The notes: a model not told the origin generated them from the sequence alone. A stretch of DNA of 64,000 nucleotides from Tissierellales bacterium (GCA_018433765.1 JAHDQO010000017.1:49745-113744); one strand, 5' to 3'. Numbered from the stretch's first letter, positions 9,262 through 18,520 are shown. Numbers and translations: made by a program.

Positions 9262-10464
9262 TTGACTAAAAAAATAAATGGAGCACTTGGAGGTATAAAA
9301 GTACTTGATTTGACAAGGGTGTTAGCTGGTCCTTTTTCAACTATGATGCTTGCTGATATGGGAGCTGAAGTTATTAAAATTGAAATCCCAGGAAAAGGAG
9401 ATGATAGCAGACAATTTGGACCATTTAAAAATGGTGAAAGCTCATATTATATGAACTTAAATAGAAATAAAAAAGGAATAACCCTTAATCTTAAATCACA
9501 AAGAGGTAAAGAGGTGTTTTTGGAGCTAGTTAAGAAAGCTGATGTAGTTATGGAAAATTACAGACCTGGAACTATGGAGAAATTGGGAATAGGATATGAA
9601 AAACTAAAAAAAGTAAATCCACGTCTTGTTTATGGTTGTGTATCAGGATTTGGACATTATGGACCATATAAGGATAGAGCAGGATATGATATTATTGGTC
9701 AAGCTATGGGTGGTCTTATGAGTACTACAGGTTGGCCAGATGGTGAACCTACTAGGACAGGTACTGCTATGGGTGATGTTTTAGCTGGACTTTCAGTAAC
9801 TATAGGAGTTCTTTCAGCCTTAAGATACAGGGATGTAACAGGAATAGGTCAAAAGGTTGACGTATCATTAGTTGATTCAGTTGTAGCTAGTCTTGAAATA
9901 ATAAATCAAATATATTTAGTAGATGGAAAAATTCCTCAAAGGATAGGGAACAGATATGAATCAGTTTATCCATACGATTCATTTAAAGCTAAGAATGGTA
10001 GTCTTGTAATAGGATGTGGTAATGATAAGCTTTGGAGTAAACTCTGTGATGTAATGGATAATGCTGAATTAGCTTCTGATGAAAGATATGATAAAAATCC
10101 TAAAAGAGTTGCTTTAAATAAAGACGTAAAGAAAATAGTTGAAAGATGGACTTTAACAAAGAGTGTAGATGAGTTAATAGATGTAATGTTAAATGCAGGT
10201 ATTCCATGTGCTCCTATTAATAACATTGAACAAGTTGTAAAAGATCCTCATATTGCAGATGCAAGAGAAATGTTTGTTGAGGTTGAACACCCTAATGCAG
10301 GTAAAATTAAAATTACCGGTTCTCATATTAAGCTTTATGAAACCAAGCCTTATATTAAGACTCCATCTCCGACTTTAGGAGAGCATAATAATTATGTACT
10401 TAAAGAATACTTGAATTATTGTGATGAAGAAATAAATGAATTATATGAGAACAATATTATATAG
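9262..10464 (+). CDS. Family III (CaiB/BaiF) CoA-transferase
   Basis: This 400-residue protein begins with the family signature LDLTRVLAGPFSTMMLADMG. Later it shows NLNRNKKGITLNLK and GYDIIGQAMGGLMSTTG, then GTAMGDVLAGL, whose Asp is the expected acyl-carrying catalytic residue (equivalent to Asp169 of formyl-CoA transferase). It would activate the hydrated acid (for example citramalate) as its CoA thioester using another acyl-CoA as donor. The start is TTG 9262, two bases after the previous stop and behind GAGAGGAG. It lies directly upstream of a C-C lyase, as in known citramalate and itaconate degradation routes. Confidence 0.92.
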   Translation: MTKKINGALGGIKVLDLTRVLAGPFSTMMLADMGAEVIKIEIPGKGDDSRQFGPFKNGESSYYMNLNRNKKGITLNLKSQRGKEVFLELVKKADVVMENYRPGTMEKLGIGYEKLKKVNPRLVYGCVSGFGHYGPYKDRAGYDIIGQAMGGLMSTTGWPDGEPTRTGTAMGDVLAGLSVTIGVLSALRYRDVTGIGQKVDVSLVDSVVASLEIINQIYLVDGKIPQRIGNRYESVYPYDSFKAKNGSLVIGCGNDKLWSKLCDVMDNAELASDERYDKNPKRVALNKDVKKIVERWTLTKSVDELIDVMLNAGIPCAPINNIEQVVKDPHIADAREMFVEVEHPNAGKIKITGSHIKLYETKPYIKTPSPTLGEHNNYVLKEYLNYCDEEINELYENNII

Positions 10465-10475
10465 AGGTGGTTACA

Positions 10476-11369
10476 GTGTTATCAAAAAAAATAAATATAA
10501 TTGAAGTTTGTCCAAGAGATGGTTTGCAAAATATAGAAAAATTTATTCATACAGAAACAAAACTCGAGCTTGTTAAATATCTTGTTGAAGCAGGCTTTAA
10601 AAAAATGCAGGTAACTTCATTTGTAAATCCAAAAGCAGTGCCACAAATGAAAGATGCAAGAGAAGTGGCTGTAAAAGCAGTTGAAAATTATCCTGATGTA
10701 ATGTTTACTGCCCTTGTTCCAAATTTATTTGGAGCAAAGGCAGCTTATGAATCAGATATTAGAGAAATAAGTTATGTTATATCAGCTAGTGAAGCTCACA
10801 ATAAAGAAAATGTAAGAAGATCAATTAATGAGTCTTTTGAAGAATTGTCAAAAATAAGAGATAAATATGAAGATTTAATAATAAAACTTGATATTGCTAC
10901 TGCATTTGGCTGTCCGTTCTTAGGGGAAGTTTCTGTAAATCAGATAATAAGAATGATAGATACTGCTTTTAATATTGGAGTAGATGATATATTCCTTGCA
11001 GATACAATCGGAGTGGCAAATCCTAAACAGGTGGGGCAAGTCCTTACAAGTATTAAAAGCGAGTATCCTGATAAAGATTTTGGGCTGCACTTGCATGATA
11101 CAAAGGGAATGGGACTAGCTAATGTAGTAGTTGCACTTGAAAAAGGTATTACCACTTTTGAATCAGCTGCTGGAGGACTTGGTGGTTGTCCTTTTGCTCC
11201 TGGAGCAGCTGGAAATATTGCTTCTGAGGATTTAATTAATATGATTGAACAAATGAATATGTTAACGGGAGTTAATTTAAATAAGCTCTTAAATGCTACA
11301 GATTTTATTAGAACAAATATAAAGGAAAATTTAACTGGACATTTAGCAAATATATGTAAGAAGAATTAA
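10476..11369 (+). CDS. HMG-CoA-lyase-family enzyme (citramalyl-/HMG-CoA-type lyase)
   Basis: This TIM-barrel protein of 297 residues belongs to the HMGL/DRE-TIM family. It shows EVCPRDGLQN at the start, HLHDTKGMGLANV for the metal-binding HxH, and the HMG-CoA-lyase signature GGLGGCPFAPGAAGN with its reactive Cys. Family members cleave a tertiary 3-hydroxy-3-methylacyl-CoA to acetyl-CoA plus a keto acid. HMG-CoA gives acetoacetate, and citramalyl-CoA, one carbon shorter, would give pyruvate. The frame opens at GTG 10467 but that lies inside the SD (GAGGTGG), so GTG 10476 is preferred. It is last in the operon, with a terminator 25 bases later. Confidence 0.9.
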   Translation: MLSKKINIIEVCPRDGLQNIEKFIHTETKLELVKYLVEAGFKKMQVTSFVNPKAVPQMKDAREVAVKAVENYPDVMFTALVPNLFGAKAAYESDIREISYVISASEAHNKENVRRSINESFEELSKIRDKYEDLIIKLDIATAFGCPFLGEVSVNQIIRMIDTAFNIGVDDIFLADTIGVANPKQVGQVLTSIKSEYPDKDFGLHLHDTKGMGLANVVVALEKGITTFESAAGGLGGCPFAPGAAGNIASEDLINMIEQMNMLTGVNLNKLLNATDFIRTNIKENLTGHLANICKKN

Positions 11370-11394
11370 AAATTAATTATTATATTATGTAATA

Positions 11395-11426
11395 AAACCT
11401 ATAGGTAATTTTCCTTATAGGTTTTT
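11395..11426 (+). terminator. Terminator of the sigma-54 operon
   Basis: AAACCTATAGG and CCTTATAGGTTT form a near-perfect stem followed by TTTTATTG, 25 bases after the lyase stop. It can serve both strands, since the next gene converges from the right. Confidence 0.8.
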
Positions 11427-11469
11427 ATTGTATTTTTACTAATATTATTTAATCATTAAATTAGCTGCT

Positions 11470-12294
11470 TTAGAACAATCTAGAATACTTTATAATTTCA
11501 TATTTATCACTGTGCTTATTAATAAACAAAATAATTTGCTCAAGTTTTTCTTTACTATATGTCATACCATATCCATCATCAGTATCTCCAATTTTATGTA
11601 AAATCAATATTACTGCTTTAGGATTCTTAGCAGTCTGTGTAAGTATACTTTTAACTTCATTCACAGTTATACATGTTAGTAAGTTTATTGTAGTAACTGG
11701 ATAATATTCTATTTCATTAGTATACAATGTAATAATATTATCAGATGTTCTAATATTGTGATATCCAGCATCTTTAAGCTGCTCAATAAGATAAGGATTA
11801 ATTTCTCCGTAGGGGATAACTAATATGTCACTGTTTTTACCTATATATCTGTTGTCCATCCATTGCTTTGCCTTATTAATATCTGAAAGAAGTTCAGAAC
11901 AATTATAATACATATTTTCTTTATGGGAGTAAGAATGGTTTAATAAATCCCACCCTCCCAAATATAAATCTGCAATTTCTTTATAAGTCATGTATTCTTT
12001 TTCACCAATTAGTGAAGGGATAATTTGAACGCTTGCTTTGTAGTTATATTTTTTCATTATATCATATGCTTCTGTATAAATACTTTTCCATCCATCATCA
12101 AACATAAATATGATTTTAATTTTATCAGGATTAGTACTAATGTGATTATCTTGAACAATAATATTGTTAAGTTTTTTTGCCGTATAGATATTTTGTATAT
12201 TGCTTATACAGAAATTTAAAGTTTTTGGATACATGAATACAGCAAGAAGAATTGATAAAATAATAATTTTAATTTTAATCTTTATAATTATCAT
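11470..12294 (-). CDS. Membrane-anchored polysaccharide deacetylase
   Basis: This 274-residue protein has an N-terminal signal anchor (residues about 5-25) and a NodB-like deacetylase domain. FMFDDGWKS corresponds to the T-F-D-D motif of family 4 carbohydrate esterases, and LLNHSYSHKEN to the HxxxH metal motif. A later VIPYGEINPYL replaces the usual arginine-containing catalytic motif, and ILILHKIG contains the late His. It is the last gene of a six-gene minus-strand cluster that also encodes a processive glycosyltransferase. It likely deacetylates the exported glycan (compare PgaB/IcaB paired with PgaC/IcaA) or peptidoglycan. The Thr to Met change before FDDG is unusual. Confidence 0.85.
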   Translation of the reverse strand: MIIIKIKIKIIILSILLAVFMYPKTLNFCISNIQNIYTAKKLNNIIVQDNHISTNPDKIKIIFMFDDGWKSIYTEAYDIMKKYNYKASVQIIPSLIGEKEYMTYKEIADLYLGGWDLLNHSYSHKENMYYNCSELLSDINKAKQWMDNRYIGKNSDILVIPYGEINPYLIEQLKDAGYHNIRTSDNIITLYTNEIEYYPVTTINLLTCITVNEVKSILTQTAKNPKAVILILHKIGDTDDGYGMTYSKEKLEQIILFINKHSDKYEIIKYSRLF

Positions 12295-12305
12295 CTCCTA
12301 TTTAA

Positions 12306-14702
12306 TTAGTTCATTTTTTCTTTGAAAACAGCTCTAAGATATGAAGGCTTTGATAATTTTATTTCTATAGTAGTGCGGTATGACTTATCAATTCCTTCCC
12401 AACCAGCAAATTCAAATCCATATTTAGGTATTGCTTCAACAGTTATAGGTATATCTTTAAAATAAATACCTTCCCATGGGATGGATGAGTTTTCTATATT
12501 TAAAGTATTAAGCTTTACTATACCACCTTTATCTACTTCAACTTTAATTTCAGCAGTACCATTTAAATTAAAGTATTCTGTGATATGCTGGCGTATATGT
12601 TTTGGACGCTCTACTGCAAAATTTTTCATAACTTCAATTTCATCTAGCCAGTTTTCTATATTGCTGTCATGTAAATTCCATTTTGTAATATGATCAATTA
12701 CATTTGGATAATAAATGTTTTTCATAGTTTCAATATTATCAATTACAGCTTCAGGTAAAAAAGCTGTATTAAGTCTATCTGCAAAAATATTAATGAATTT
12801 ATTTTTAAATGTATTATTTTGTAGTAAAGTTCTTAATAAAAAAGTAGACCAAGGTGGATTAGGCCATTCTGGACCATTAGGTTCTGTTGCTCTTTCTAAA
12901 GAATTATTTTCAACTGTTTTTGTACCCTTAAATAAACCAAATCCATAATCTAAATCAAAAATCATCCACCTCCAACGTCCATCATGACCGTAAGGTGCAT
13001 TTGGATTATAAATAGGTGTTCTTTTGCGCCATATTCGTACATTGTTTCCCGGCCAGTCACGATTATCACAGTAAATTTGCAGTACATTATATTCAATGAA
13101 ATTATCAATATCAATTTGAGTAGTTATAAAATTGTAATTACTATTAATTTTTATGTCATGATTTTTTATATAATCTATCATTCTATTATAATGCATTTCA
13201 TCACCAACATAACCTTCTTGAATTTCGACTCCTGCTATACCTGTTGGATTTTTAATTATAACTACATCTTCTTTTTCTATTGCATAATGATTATTTATAT
13301 AGTTTTTATCTAATGCTTCTCTAATATTTCGAATACCGTGATATTCTCCATTTATAAATAGTATACAGGGCTTTGAATTTTGCGTATCTAAAATCATTGG
13401 AGATTTTATTAAGCTTTGTATTAATGCATCTCTAAATAAAGAGTCTTCACTATCAGTTGATGAAGTTCTAAGTAATATTCTTGAAAAATTACATATTTCT
13501 TTATTATTTCCAAAGAAATCATATTGAAAATATTCATTATCATCATAATCTAAACGAGCAAATAGAGATAGAGGTTTTAAAGTACTAGCTCTTGAGTATC
13601 CACCATAAGTTCTAATACCAATATTTTGAATTATTCCTACTGAACCGTCAGGTTGAAACAATTCTATACTTGCTTTTCTTTCCCAACTTTTACCTCGTTG
13701 ATTGTAATTAGCAGGTGTGATTTGGTTTATTTCACAATTAGGGTTATTAATTATCCAGTCATCAAAAACTTTTCCAGCTACATAAATACCCTTTTCGTAA
13801 TCAAATAAATTTTTAGGATCAGTGACTAAAGAAATAACAGGAACATTATATGTATTATATATGTCCTTATTAACAAAGTAACTTTGTGTATTAATTTCAC
13901 TTTTTGGATATCCATCTTTATAAACTCTAGCTCGAATTATAGTAGATGAATTATCTTTTGATTGTATTAATATTGGATTAGTATACTTATTTGAATTTTT
14001 AGTAGGGATAGATCCATCTAAAGTGTAATAAATATGAGAACTAGAATCATTTGATTTTAAAATTAATTCAAATGATTTTTTATAAAAACCACCCCCATGC
14101 GAGAAAATGGGCTTTTCTAATCTCTTTGTGTTTGGGCCTGGAATTAATATTTCACTCATATTAGTTTTGCCGGGTGTTCCACCATCAAAACCATATAAAT
14201 TAGAACTTCCATCAGGTTTTTTTCCATAAGAAATATTTTCTTCCATAGGCTGGAGTAAAAAAATATCGTTCCAATTGTTGTTAGGAGATGTAAGAGTAAT
14301 AGATGTATCTTTATTTTTAAGTTTAAAATTTGTATGCATTGGAGAGTTTAAATCATTTTTATTTTTCCCTGATATCCATACTATACAAAAAGACTTTGGC
14401 TTAATTAATATTTCAGGAAATGACCATAAAAAGGGCTGCTTTGAATCATTAGATAATCCGAATTTATTTAAATTTATCGATGTGTTACTGTTATTGTAAA
14501 TTTCTACCCAGCTTTCAAAATCTCCATCATCATCCCTAATACTATTGCGATTATAAATCATTACCTCATTTATTGTTAGAGGATATACATAATGTTCTTG
14601 TCCTGAAATAGGTACTATTATATTTCTTTTTAAACCTATATATATTACTAATAATAAACATATGCCTGAAAATATACATCTTAATTTAAATGATTTTTTC
14701 AA
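12306..14702 (-). CDS. CotH-kinase-domain surface protein with lamin-tail and chitobiase-like domains
   Basis: This 798-residue exported protein has an N-terminal membrane segment (about 10-25). A lamin-tail domain follows (about 45-150; INEVMIYN, DGDFESWVEIYNNS). Next is a chitobiase/beta-hexosaminidase-type C-terminal domain (about 205-285; YYTLDGSIPT). The CotH protein-kinase-like domain spans about 290-690, including YHGIRNIREALDK and RWRWMIFDLDYGFGLF. A C-terminal Listeria-type bacterial repeat (AIPKYGFEFAGWEG) closes it. CotH proteins are atypical kinases of spore coats. Here the lamin-tail/CHB layout and the neighbours (VTC-type polymerase, DUF4956) indicate a vegetative envelope or exopolysaccharide role. 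SD is AGAAGGTGG. Confidence 0.9.
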   Translation of the reverse strand: MKKSFKLRCIFSGICLLLVIYIGLKRNIIVPISGQEHYVYPLTINEVMIYNRNSIRDDDGDFESWVEIYNNSNTSINLNKFGLSNDSKQPFLWSFPEILIKPKSFCIVWISGKNKNDLNSPMHTNFKLKNKDTSITLTSPNNNWNDIFLLQPMEENISYGKKPDGSSNLYGFDGGTPGKTNMSEILIPGPNTKRLEKPIFSHGGGFYKKSFELILKSNDSSSHIYYTLDGSIPTKNSNKYTNPILIQSKDNSSTIIRARVYKDGYPKSEINTQSYFVNKDIYNTYNVPVISLVTDPKNLFDYEKGIYVAGKVFDDWIINNPNCEINQITPANYNQRGKSWERKASIELFQPDGSVGIIQNIGIRTYGGYSRASTLKPLSLFARLDYDDNEYFQYDFFGNNKEICNFSRILLRTSSTDSEDSLFRDALIQSLIKSPMILDTQNSKPCILFINGEYHGIRNIREALDKNYINNHYAIEKEDVVIIKNPTGIAGVEIQEGYVGDEMHYNRMIDYIKNHDIKINSNYNFITTQIDIDNFIEYNVLQIYCDNRDWPGNNVRIWRKRTPIYNPNAPYGHDGRWRWMIFDLDYGFGLFKGTKTVENNSLERATEPNGPEWPNPPWSTFLLRTLLQNNTFKNKFINIFADRLNTAFLPEAVIDNIETMKNIYYPNVIDHITKWNLHDSNIENWLDEIEVMKNFAVERPKHIRQHITEYFNLNGTAEIKVEVDKGGIVKLNTLNIENSSIPWEGIYFKDIPITVEAIPKYGFEFAGWEGIDKSYRTTIEIKLSKPSYLRAVFKEKMN

Positions 14703-14745
14703 TATTTAGTTACCACCTTCTTATAAAACGATTATTTTTCTTTTG

Positions 14746-15435
14746 CTATCCACTAATTTCGCCGTTATAAGACACTATATGTACTTCTTCTATACCTATC
14801 AATGATTTAAAAGCTTTTATTAAAATATCTTCATTTATTGATTTTAGTGAAATTTCATAAGTAATTTCCATAAAAATATTATTAGTCGTTTTCATACGTA
14901 ATTTATATGGAATTTCATATTCTTTTAAAATGTTATTTACTTCTTTTGATTCTATTTCATTACCTTTTAATACAAGTAAATAACAGTAGTCTAAATATAT
15001 TACTCTTTTAAAAATAAATAGTAATAAAGCAATCATGATACTGCCGATAATAGCAACAATAAAATTACCTGTTCCCGCAGAGAGTCCTATTGCTATTGCC
15101 CAGAATAAAAAGCCAATATCTCTAGGTTCTTTTATTGCAGTACGAAAACGTATAATAGAGAGTGAACCTACCATACCTAGAGATAAAGCTAGATTATTTC
15201 TTATTAACATCATAACAATAGAAGTTATTATACAGATCATGACAATTGTTACATTAAAGTTTTGTGAATACATAACACCTGAAAATGTTTTTTTATAAAT
15301 GAAGTATATAAAAAGTCCTAAAATTGTTGTTATAACGATATTAAATATAATATTATTAATAGTAAAGGTGTCCATACCATTTAGCAAATTAAATAAGTTT
15401 TCTTGATTGATTAATTTATCTATTAATTTATCCAT
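14746..15435 (-). CDS. DUF4956 membrane protein
   Basis: This 229-residue protein has three to four membrane segments in the first 150 residues and a soluble C-terminal domain. The central motif GSLSIIRFRTAIKEPRD followed by IGFLFWAIAIGLSAGTG is the hallmark I know for DUF4956 proteins. In many Firmicutes this family is encoded beside VTC-domain polyphosphate polymerases and CotH-kinase proteins, as here. The biochemical function is unknown. It starts 10 bases after the polymerase gene stop, so it is co-transcribed and perhaps forms a membrane complex with it. Confidence 0.88.
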   Translation of the reverse strand: MDKLIDKLINQENLFNLLNGMDTFTINNIIFNIVITTILGLFIYFIYKKTFSGVMYSQNFNVTIVMICIITSIVMMLIRNNLALSLGMVGSLSIIRFRTAIKEPRDIGFLFWAIAIGLSAGTGNFIVAIIGSIMIALLLFIFKRVIYLDYCYLLVLKGNEIESKEVNNILKEYEIPYKLRMKTTNNIFMEITYEISLKSINEDILIKAFKSLIGIEEVHIVSYNGEISG

Positions 15436-15445
15436 TAAATTCCCC

Positions 15446-16141
15446 CTATCTTCCTATTAAAATTCTTCCTAAACAATATTTGCTTATTTGTGATTTTTGT
15501 ATTTCAAAATTGGATAAAACTTTTTGTAAATAGAAAGGTATCATGTGATTATATTTGATTTCTAATACAAATATGCTATTATTAAATAATTGAATTGAAC
15601 ATTTATTATCATTAAATAAATTATTATTAAATGCTGCACGTAAATTCTTATCTATAGTAATCCTGATATTTTGAAAAGGATAAAAATATGCTTCTCTTTC
15701 ATAGTCTATAATAACGGTTGGATGGTAAAGATATTTATGCATATAAGCATATACTTTATTAGCGGTAGTGTTATTGCAGCTTGGTAAAAAATTGTAGTCT
15801 CTTTTTGTTAGTCTGATTGCATCTTCTCGTGATATAGTAACAGATTCTTTATGAATATAATTGTTATATTTATTTTTAATTTCTAATTTTACAGTATTTG
15901 TTGAAATATTGTATATTCTGAGGCGTATTTTTTTCCTAATGTTGTGTCCTATAATCTTTTCATAATAATCATTATTATTTATTGTATCAAAATATAAGCT
16001 TCTAATCCAATAGGAGCCTGTCTCATCTGAATTTGGATCTAAAGTCATATTTCTTTTTAGAAAAAGTCCTAATTCAACAGCTTGTCGTTTATTAATGTAA
16101 TATTTCATTTCATGTCTATATACATTTACTTGTTCGTCCAT
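15446..16141 (-). CDS. VTC-domain polyphosphate polymerase-like protein
   Basis: This is a tunnel-fold (VTC/triphosphate tunnel) protein. YRHEMKYYINKRQA near the start, SYWIRSLYFDT, KKIRLRIYN, KLEIKNKY, VIIDYEREAYFY and VLEIKYNHMIP supply the alternating Lys/Arg and Glu residues lining such tunnels. Relatives synthesize polyphosphate or bind inorganic polyphosphate at the membrane. A longer frame (to 16213) would overlap the upstream gene by 56 bases. ATG 16141 has GGTGA upstream and starts 16 bases after the previous stop, so a 231-residue product is preferred. It is adjacent to DUF4956 and CotH genes, the usual association. Confidence 0.88.
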   Translation of the reverse strand: MDEQVNVYRHEMKYYINKRQAVELGLFLKRNMTLDPNSDETGSYWIRSLYFDTINNNDYYEKIIGHNIRKKIRLRIYNISTNTVKLEIKNKYNNYIHKESVTISREDAIRLTKRDYNFLPSCNNTTANKVYAYMHKYLYHPTVIIDYEREAYFYPFQNIRITIDKNLRAAFNNNLFNDNKCSIQLFNNSIFVLEIKYNHMIPFYLQKVLSNFEIQKSQISKYCLGRILIGR

Positions 16142-16157
16142 GCTAAATTCACCAACT

Positions 16158-17441
16158 TTAAACTTTATAGCAATTATTTGTTCTGTTAACTTTATACCAG
16201 TATTTATTATCAAAATAATATGTAACTGTTCCCATTAAAAAGAAGAATATCCTTAAAAATTGAAAAAATAATATATCTAAAATAATCATAAAATAAAGAC
16301 GCTTAGTCTTTAAATAAGGTACATTTTTTTTTGCTCCTTTTATAGCTATAACTGAACAAATTATATTGAATAAAATTGTACTTAAATAATATATAAATAT
16401 ATGTAAAGGATAACCATAAATTACTTTAGTAATCATTAAGATAATGTTTATAATAACTACAACTGTGGAAAATGAATTACTTAGCAAAGCATCTATGATA
16501 ATGTAAAAGCATACATTACTTTTTATTATATTTTTAAATAAGAAATCACTATTGTTTAAAATAGCATCAATGAACCCTTTTTGCCAGCGAACACGTTGTT
16601 TAATCAACTGCTGTAAACTTTCAGGACATTCTGTATAGCAAATAGCCTTTCTATTAAAAATTACTTTCTTATTATACTTTTTTGCGTATTCTTGAATACG
16701 AAGAGTTATATCAATATCTTCACCTAAGCCTACTTTAAATCCACCAATTTCTTTAATTACTTCTTTTCTAAATACACCAAAAGCACCTGAAATTATACTT
16801 AATGCATTGTTGTATGCCAAAGATGATTTATATATATAAAAGCCTTTTATATAGTCTAGTGCTTGCATTAAAACTATTCTGCTAAGTTTATTATCTAGTT
16901 TAAACATCTGCATAATATGAACTACACCACCTGATGCTATTACGTCTTTGTCATCAAATGTTTTATTCATTGTAATCAGTGCATTTTTTTCAAGTATACA
17001 GTCGCCATCCATAGTTACAATTAATTCTTTTTTAGCAAATAAGGCTCCTATGTTTAAACTGTTTGCTTTTCCATTATTACTTTTATCAATTACGTAAATA
17101 AAAGGATATTTATTTGATTTATATGTTTGTATAATTTCAGAAGTACTAGTAGCAGTATTTATTTCCCATACAGATAAATCCAACAATTGATATAGAACTT
17201 GCAAAGTATTGTCTTTTGAACCATCGTTAATAAATATAACTTCCAAGTTATCATAATCTATATTTAATAGTCCTTCAATTGTATACTTTAATATAGGGGC
17301 TTCATTGAAACATGGGACTAGGATAGATATACCTTTTTGACTAATATGATGGAAAAATTTTTCATTCTTAAATTTATATGAACTTAACAGATGATATATA
17401 GAAAAAAATGTACTTGTAAAAATAATTAAATAAAATATCAT
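16158..17441 (-). CDS. Processive family 2 glycosyltransferase, membrane-bound
   Basis: This 427-residue protein is of the PgaC/IcaA/hyaluronan-synthase type. It has an N-terminal membrane segment, then the GT2 core with ISILVPCFNEAPIL, FINDGSKDNT, VTMDGDCILEK (the D-x-D metal site) and GLGEDIDITLR, and the acceptor motif QRVRWQKG (Q-x-x-R-W). At least three C-terminal membrane segments follow. Such enzymes polymerize and extrude linear beta-glycans. The next gene downstream is the VTC-type polymerase, and the gene upstream is a GH16 hydrolase 3 bases away. The glycan product is not predictable, but the neighbouring deacetylase would fit an N-acetylhexosamine polymer. Confidence 0.92.
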   Translation of the reverse strand: MIFYLIIFTSTFFSIYHLLSSYKFKNEKFFHHISQKGISILVPCFNEAPILKYTIEGLLNIDYDNLEVIFINDGSKDNTLQVLYQLLDLSVWEINTATSTSEIIQTYKSNKYPFIYVIDKSNNGKANSLNIGALFAKKELIVTMDGDCILEKNALITMNKTFDDKDVIASGGVVHIMQMFKLDNKLSRIVLMQALDYIKGFYIYKSSLAYNNALSIISGAFGVFRKEVIKEIGGFKVGLGEDIDITLRIQEYAKKYNKKVIFNRKAICYTECPESLQQLIKQRVRWQKGFIDAILNNSDFLFKNIIKSNVCFYIIIDALLSNSFSTVVVIINIILMITKVIYGYPLHIFIYYLSTILFNIICSVIAIKGAKKNVPYLKTKRLYFMIILDILFFQFLRIFFFLMGTVTYYFDNKYWYKVNRTNNCYKV

Positions 17442-17444
17442 TTC

Positions 17445-18305
17445 CTAAGAATCTCTACCTTTCTTAAATACTGGCTCTATACGTGAAGAAAGTATTTTGA
17501 ATTGATTAGGGAAAACAGTGGTGTCATCTGGACTGCCGGGCCAATTCCCTCCAATTGCTTGATTGATTAGTATAAACATATATTCATCTGGTATTCCTTG
17601 TGTTGTTGTGTATATTTCTTTATCATCTATATACCAGGTAATAGATTGTGGATACCATTGCAAAGAAACGGTATACTGATCTTTTACTGCAACTTCATAT
17701 GCACAGTAATCACTATTTTGTATATTATTTTCTTTAAAATGAATTACTCCATAAAAAATATATGGTTCACTACCTATCATTTCAAATAGGTCTATCTCTG
17801 GGAAAGATCCGCCCTTATTTGGTAAAAACCATATCGCTGGGAAAATGCCTTTACCTTCTGAAATTGTTATAGTAAATTCAAAATATCCATATTTATAGGC
17901 GCTTGTACTTTCAACAAGTCCCGAAGTGTATTTCTTGTTTTCCTTAATATCATTTTTTGATGTAATTTCAATAATATCTCCATTTATAACTACATTATCT
18001 TTACTATAATATTGAAGTTCATTGTTATAGCTATCTTTTCTTTCAATTGATATCCAATTGTTTAGAGTTTTCTCAATTTCATTTTCTTTTTTTAAACTTA
18101 GGTTTAATTTTTTATTTTCAAAGTAGTTATCTGTTTTACTATCAATTAAAGATGCTAGTCTACTATTATTAGTCTCAATAGTTTGTTTTTTGAAATATTC
18201 ATTCCTTAATTTTCTAAGATTGCTATTTAAAACTACAAAACATATAAAAAATATACTTAATGAAAATAATATTAGGATAATTTTTTTACTTGTATTTTTA
18301 TCCAT
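17445..18305 (-). CDS. Membrane-anchored GH16 glycoside hydrolase
   Basis: This 286-residue protein has an N-terminal signal anchor (about 8-27), a linker, and a GH16 jelly-roll domain from about residue 85. SGLVESTSAYKYGYFEF and FPAIWFLP precede the catalytic motif EIDLFEMIG (E-x-D-x-x-E), followed by WYIDDKEIYTT and NQAIGGNWPGSP. Family enzymes cut beta-1,3/1,4-glucans or galactans. In a synthase cluster, one would expect product trimming or release. It is the first gene of the six-gene minus-strand cluster. A 26-base palindromic region lies 190 bases upstream. Confidence 0.9.
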   Translation of the reverse strand: MDKNTSKKIILILFSLSIFFICFVVLNSNLRKLRNEYFKKQTIETNNSRLASLIDSKTDNYFENKKLNLSLKKENEIEKTLNNWISIERKDSYNNELQYYSKDNVVINGDIIEITSKNDIKENKKYTSGLVESTSAYKYGYFEFTITISEGKGIFPAIWFLPNKGGSFPEIDLFEMIGSEPYIFYGVIHFKENNIQNSDYCAYEVAVKDQYTVSLQWYPQSITWYIDDKEIYTTTQGIPDEYMFILINQAIGGNWPGSPDDTTVFPNQFKILSSRIEPVFKKGRDS

Positions 18306-18494
18306 ACAAAAACTCCTAATAATTTATTGTAAAAATATACAATACTATTTAAGAAATTTCGTCTTAATTTATATATAATATGGATATATATTATTATTTA
18401 TTACTATAAAATATATGTTTAGAAATATAAATTTGTATTTTCTATAAAGATAGGGGAATATATTTGAGAGAATTTTTATAAATTTGTAGCAGAA

Positions 18495-18520
18495 AATATT
18501 ATGATTATTATCATAATATT
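18495..18520. promoter_or_regulatory. Inverted repeat upstream of the envelope cluster
   Basis: An exact 11-bp inverted repeat (AATATTATGAT and ATCATAATATT, spacer TATT) lies between the PadR stop and the GH16 start. No T-run follows it and the stem is pure AT, so an operator-like role is as likely as a structural one. The binding protein is unknown. Confidence 0.35.

Noticed and set aside
12984..13313. 109-codon plus-strand frame opposite the CotH gene
   Set aside because: It is a shadow of a clearly coding minus-strand gene, with Ile/Tyr/Phe-rich composition and no SD.
16142..16213. Longer start for the VTC-type polymerase
   Set aside because: It would overlap the upstream glycosyltransferase gene by 56 bases; the conserved domain begins just after the internal ATG 16141, which has an SD.
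18495..18520. Fur box
   Set aside because: The dyad contains ATGAT/ATCAT words, but its 11-4-11 geometry does not match the 7-1-7 spacing and the downstream genes are not iron-related; it is kept only as an unassigned palindrome.
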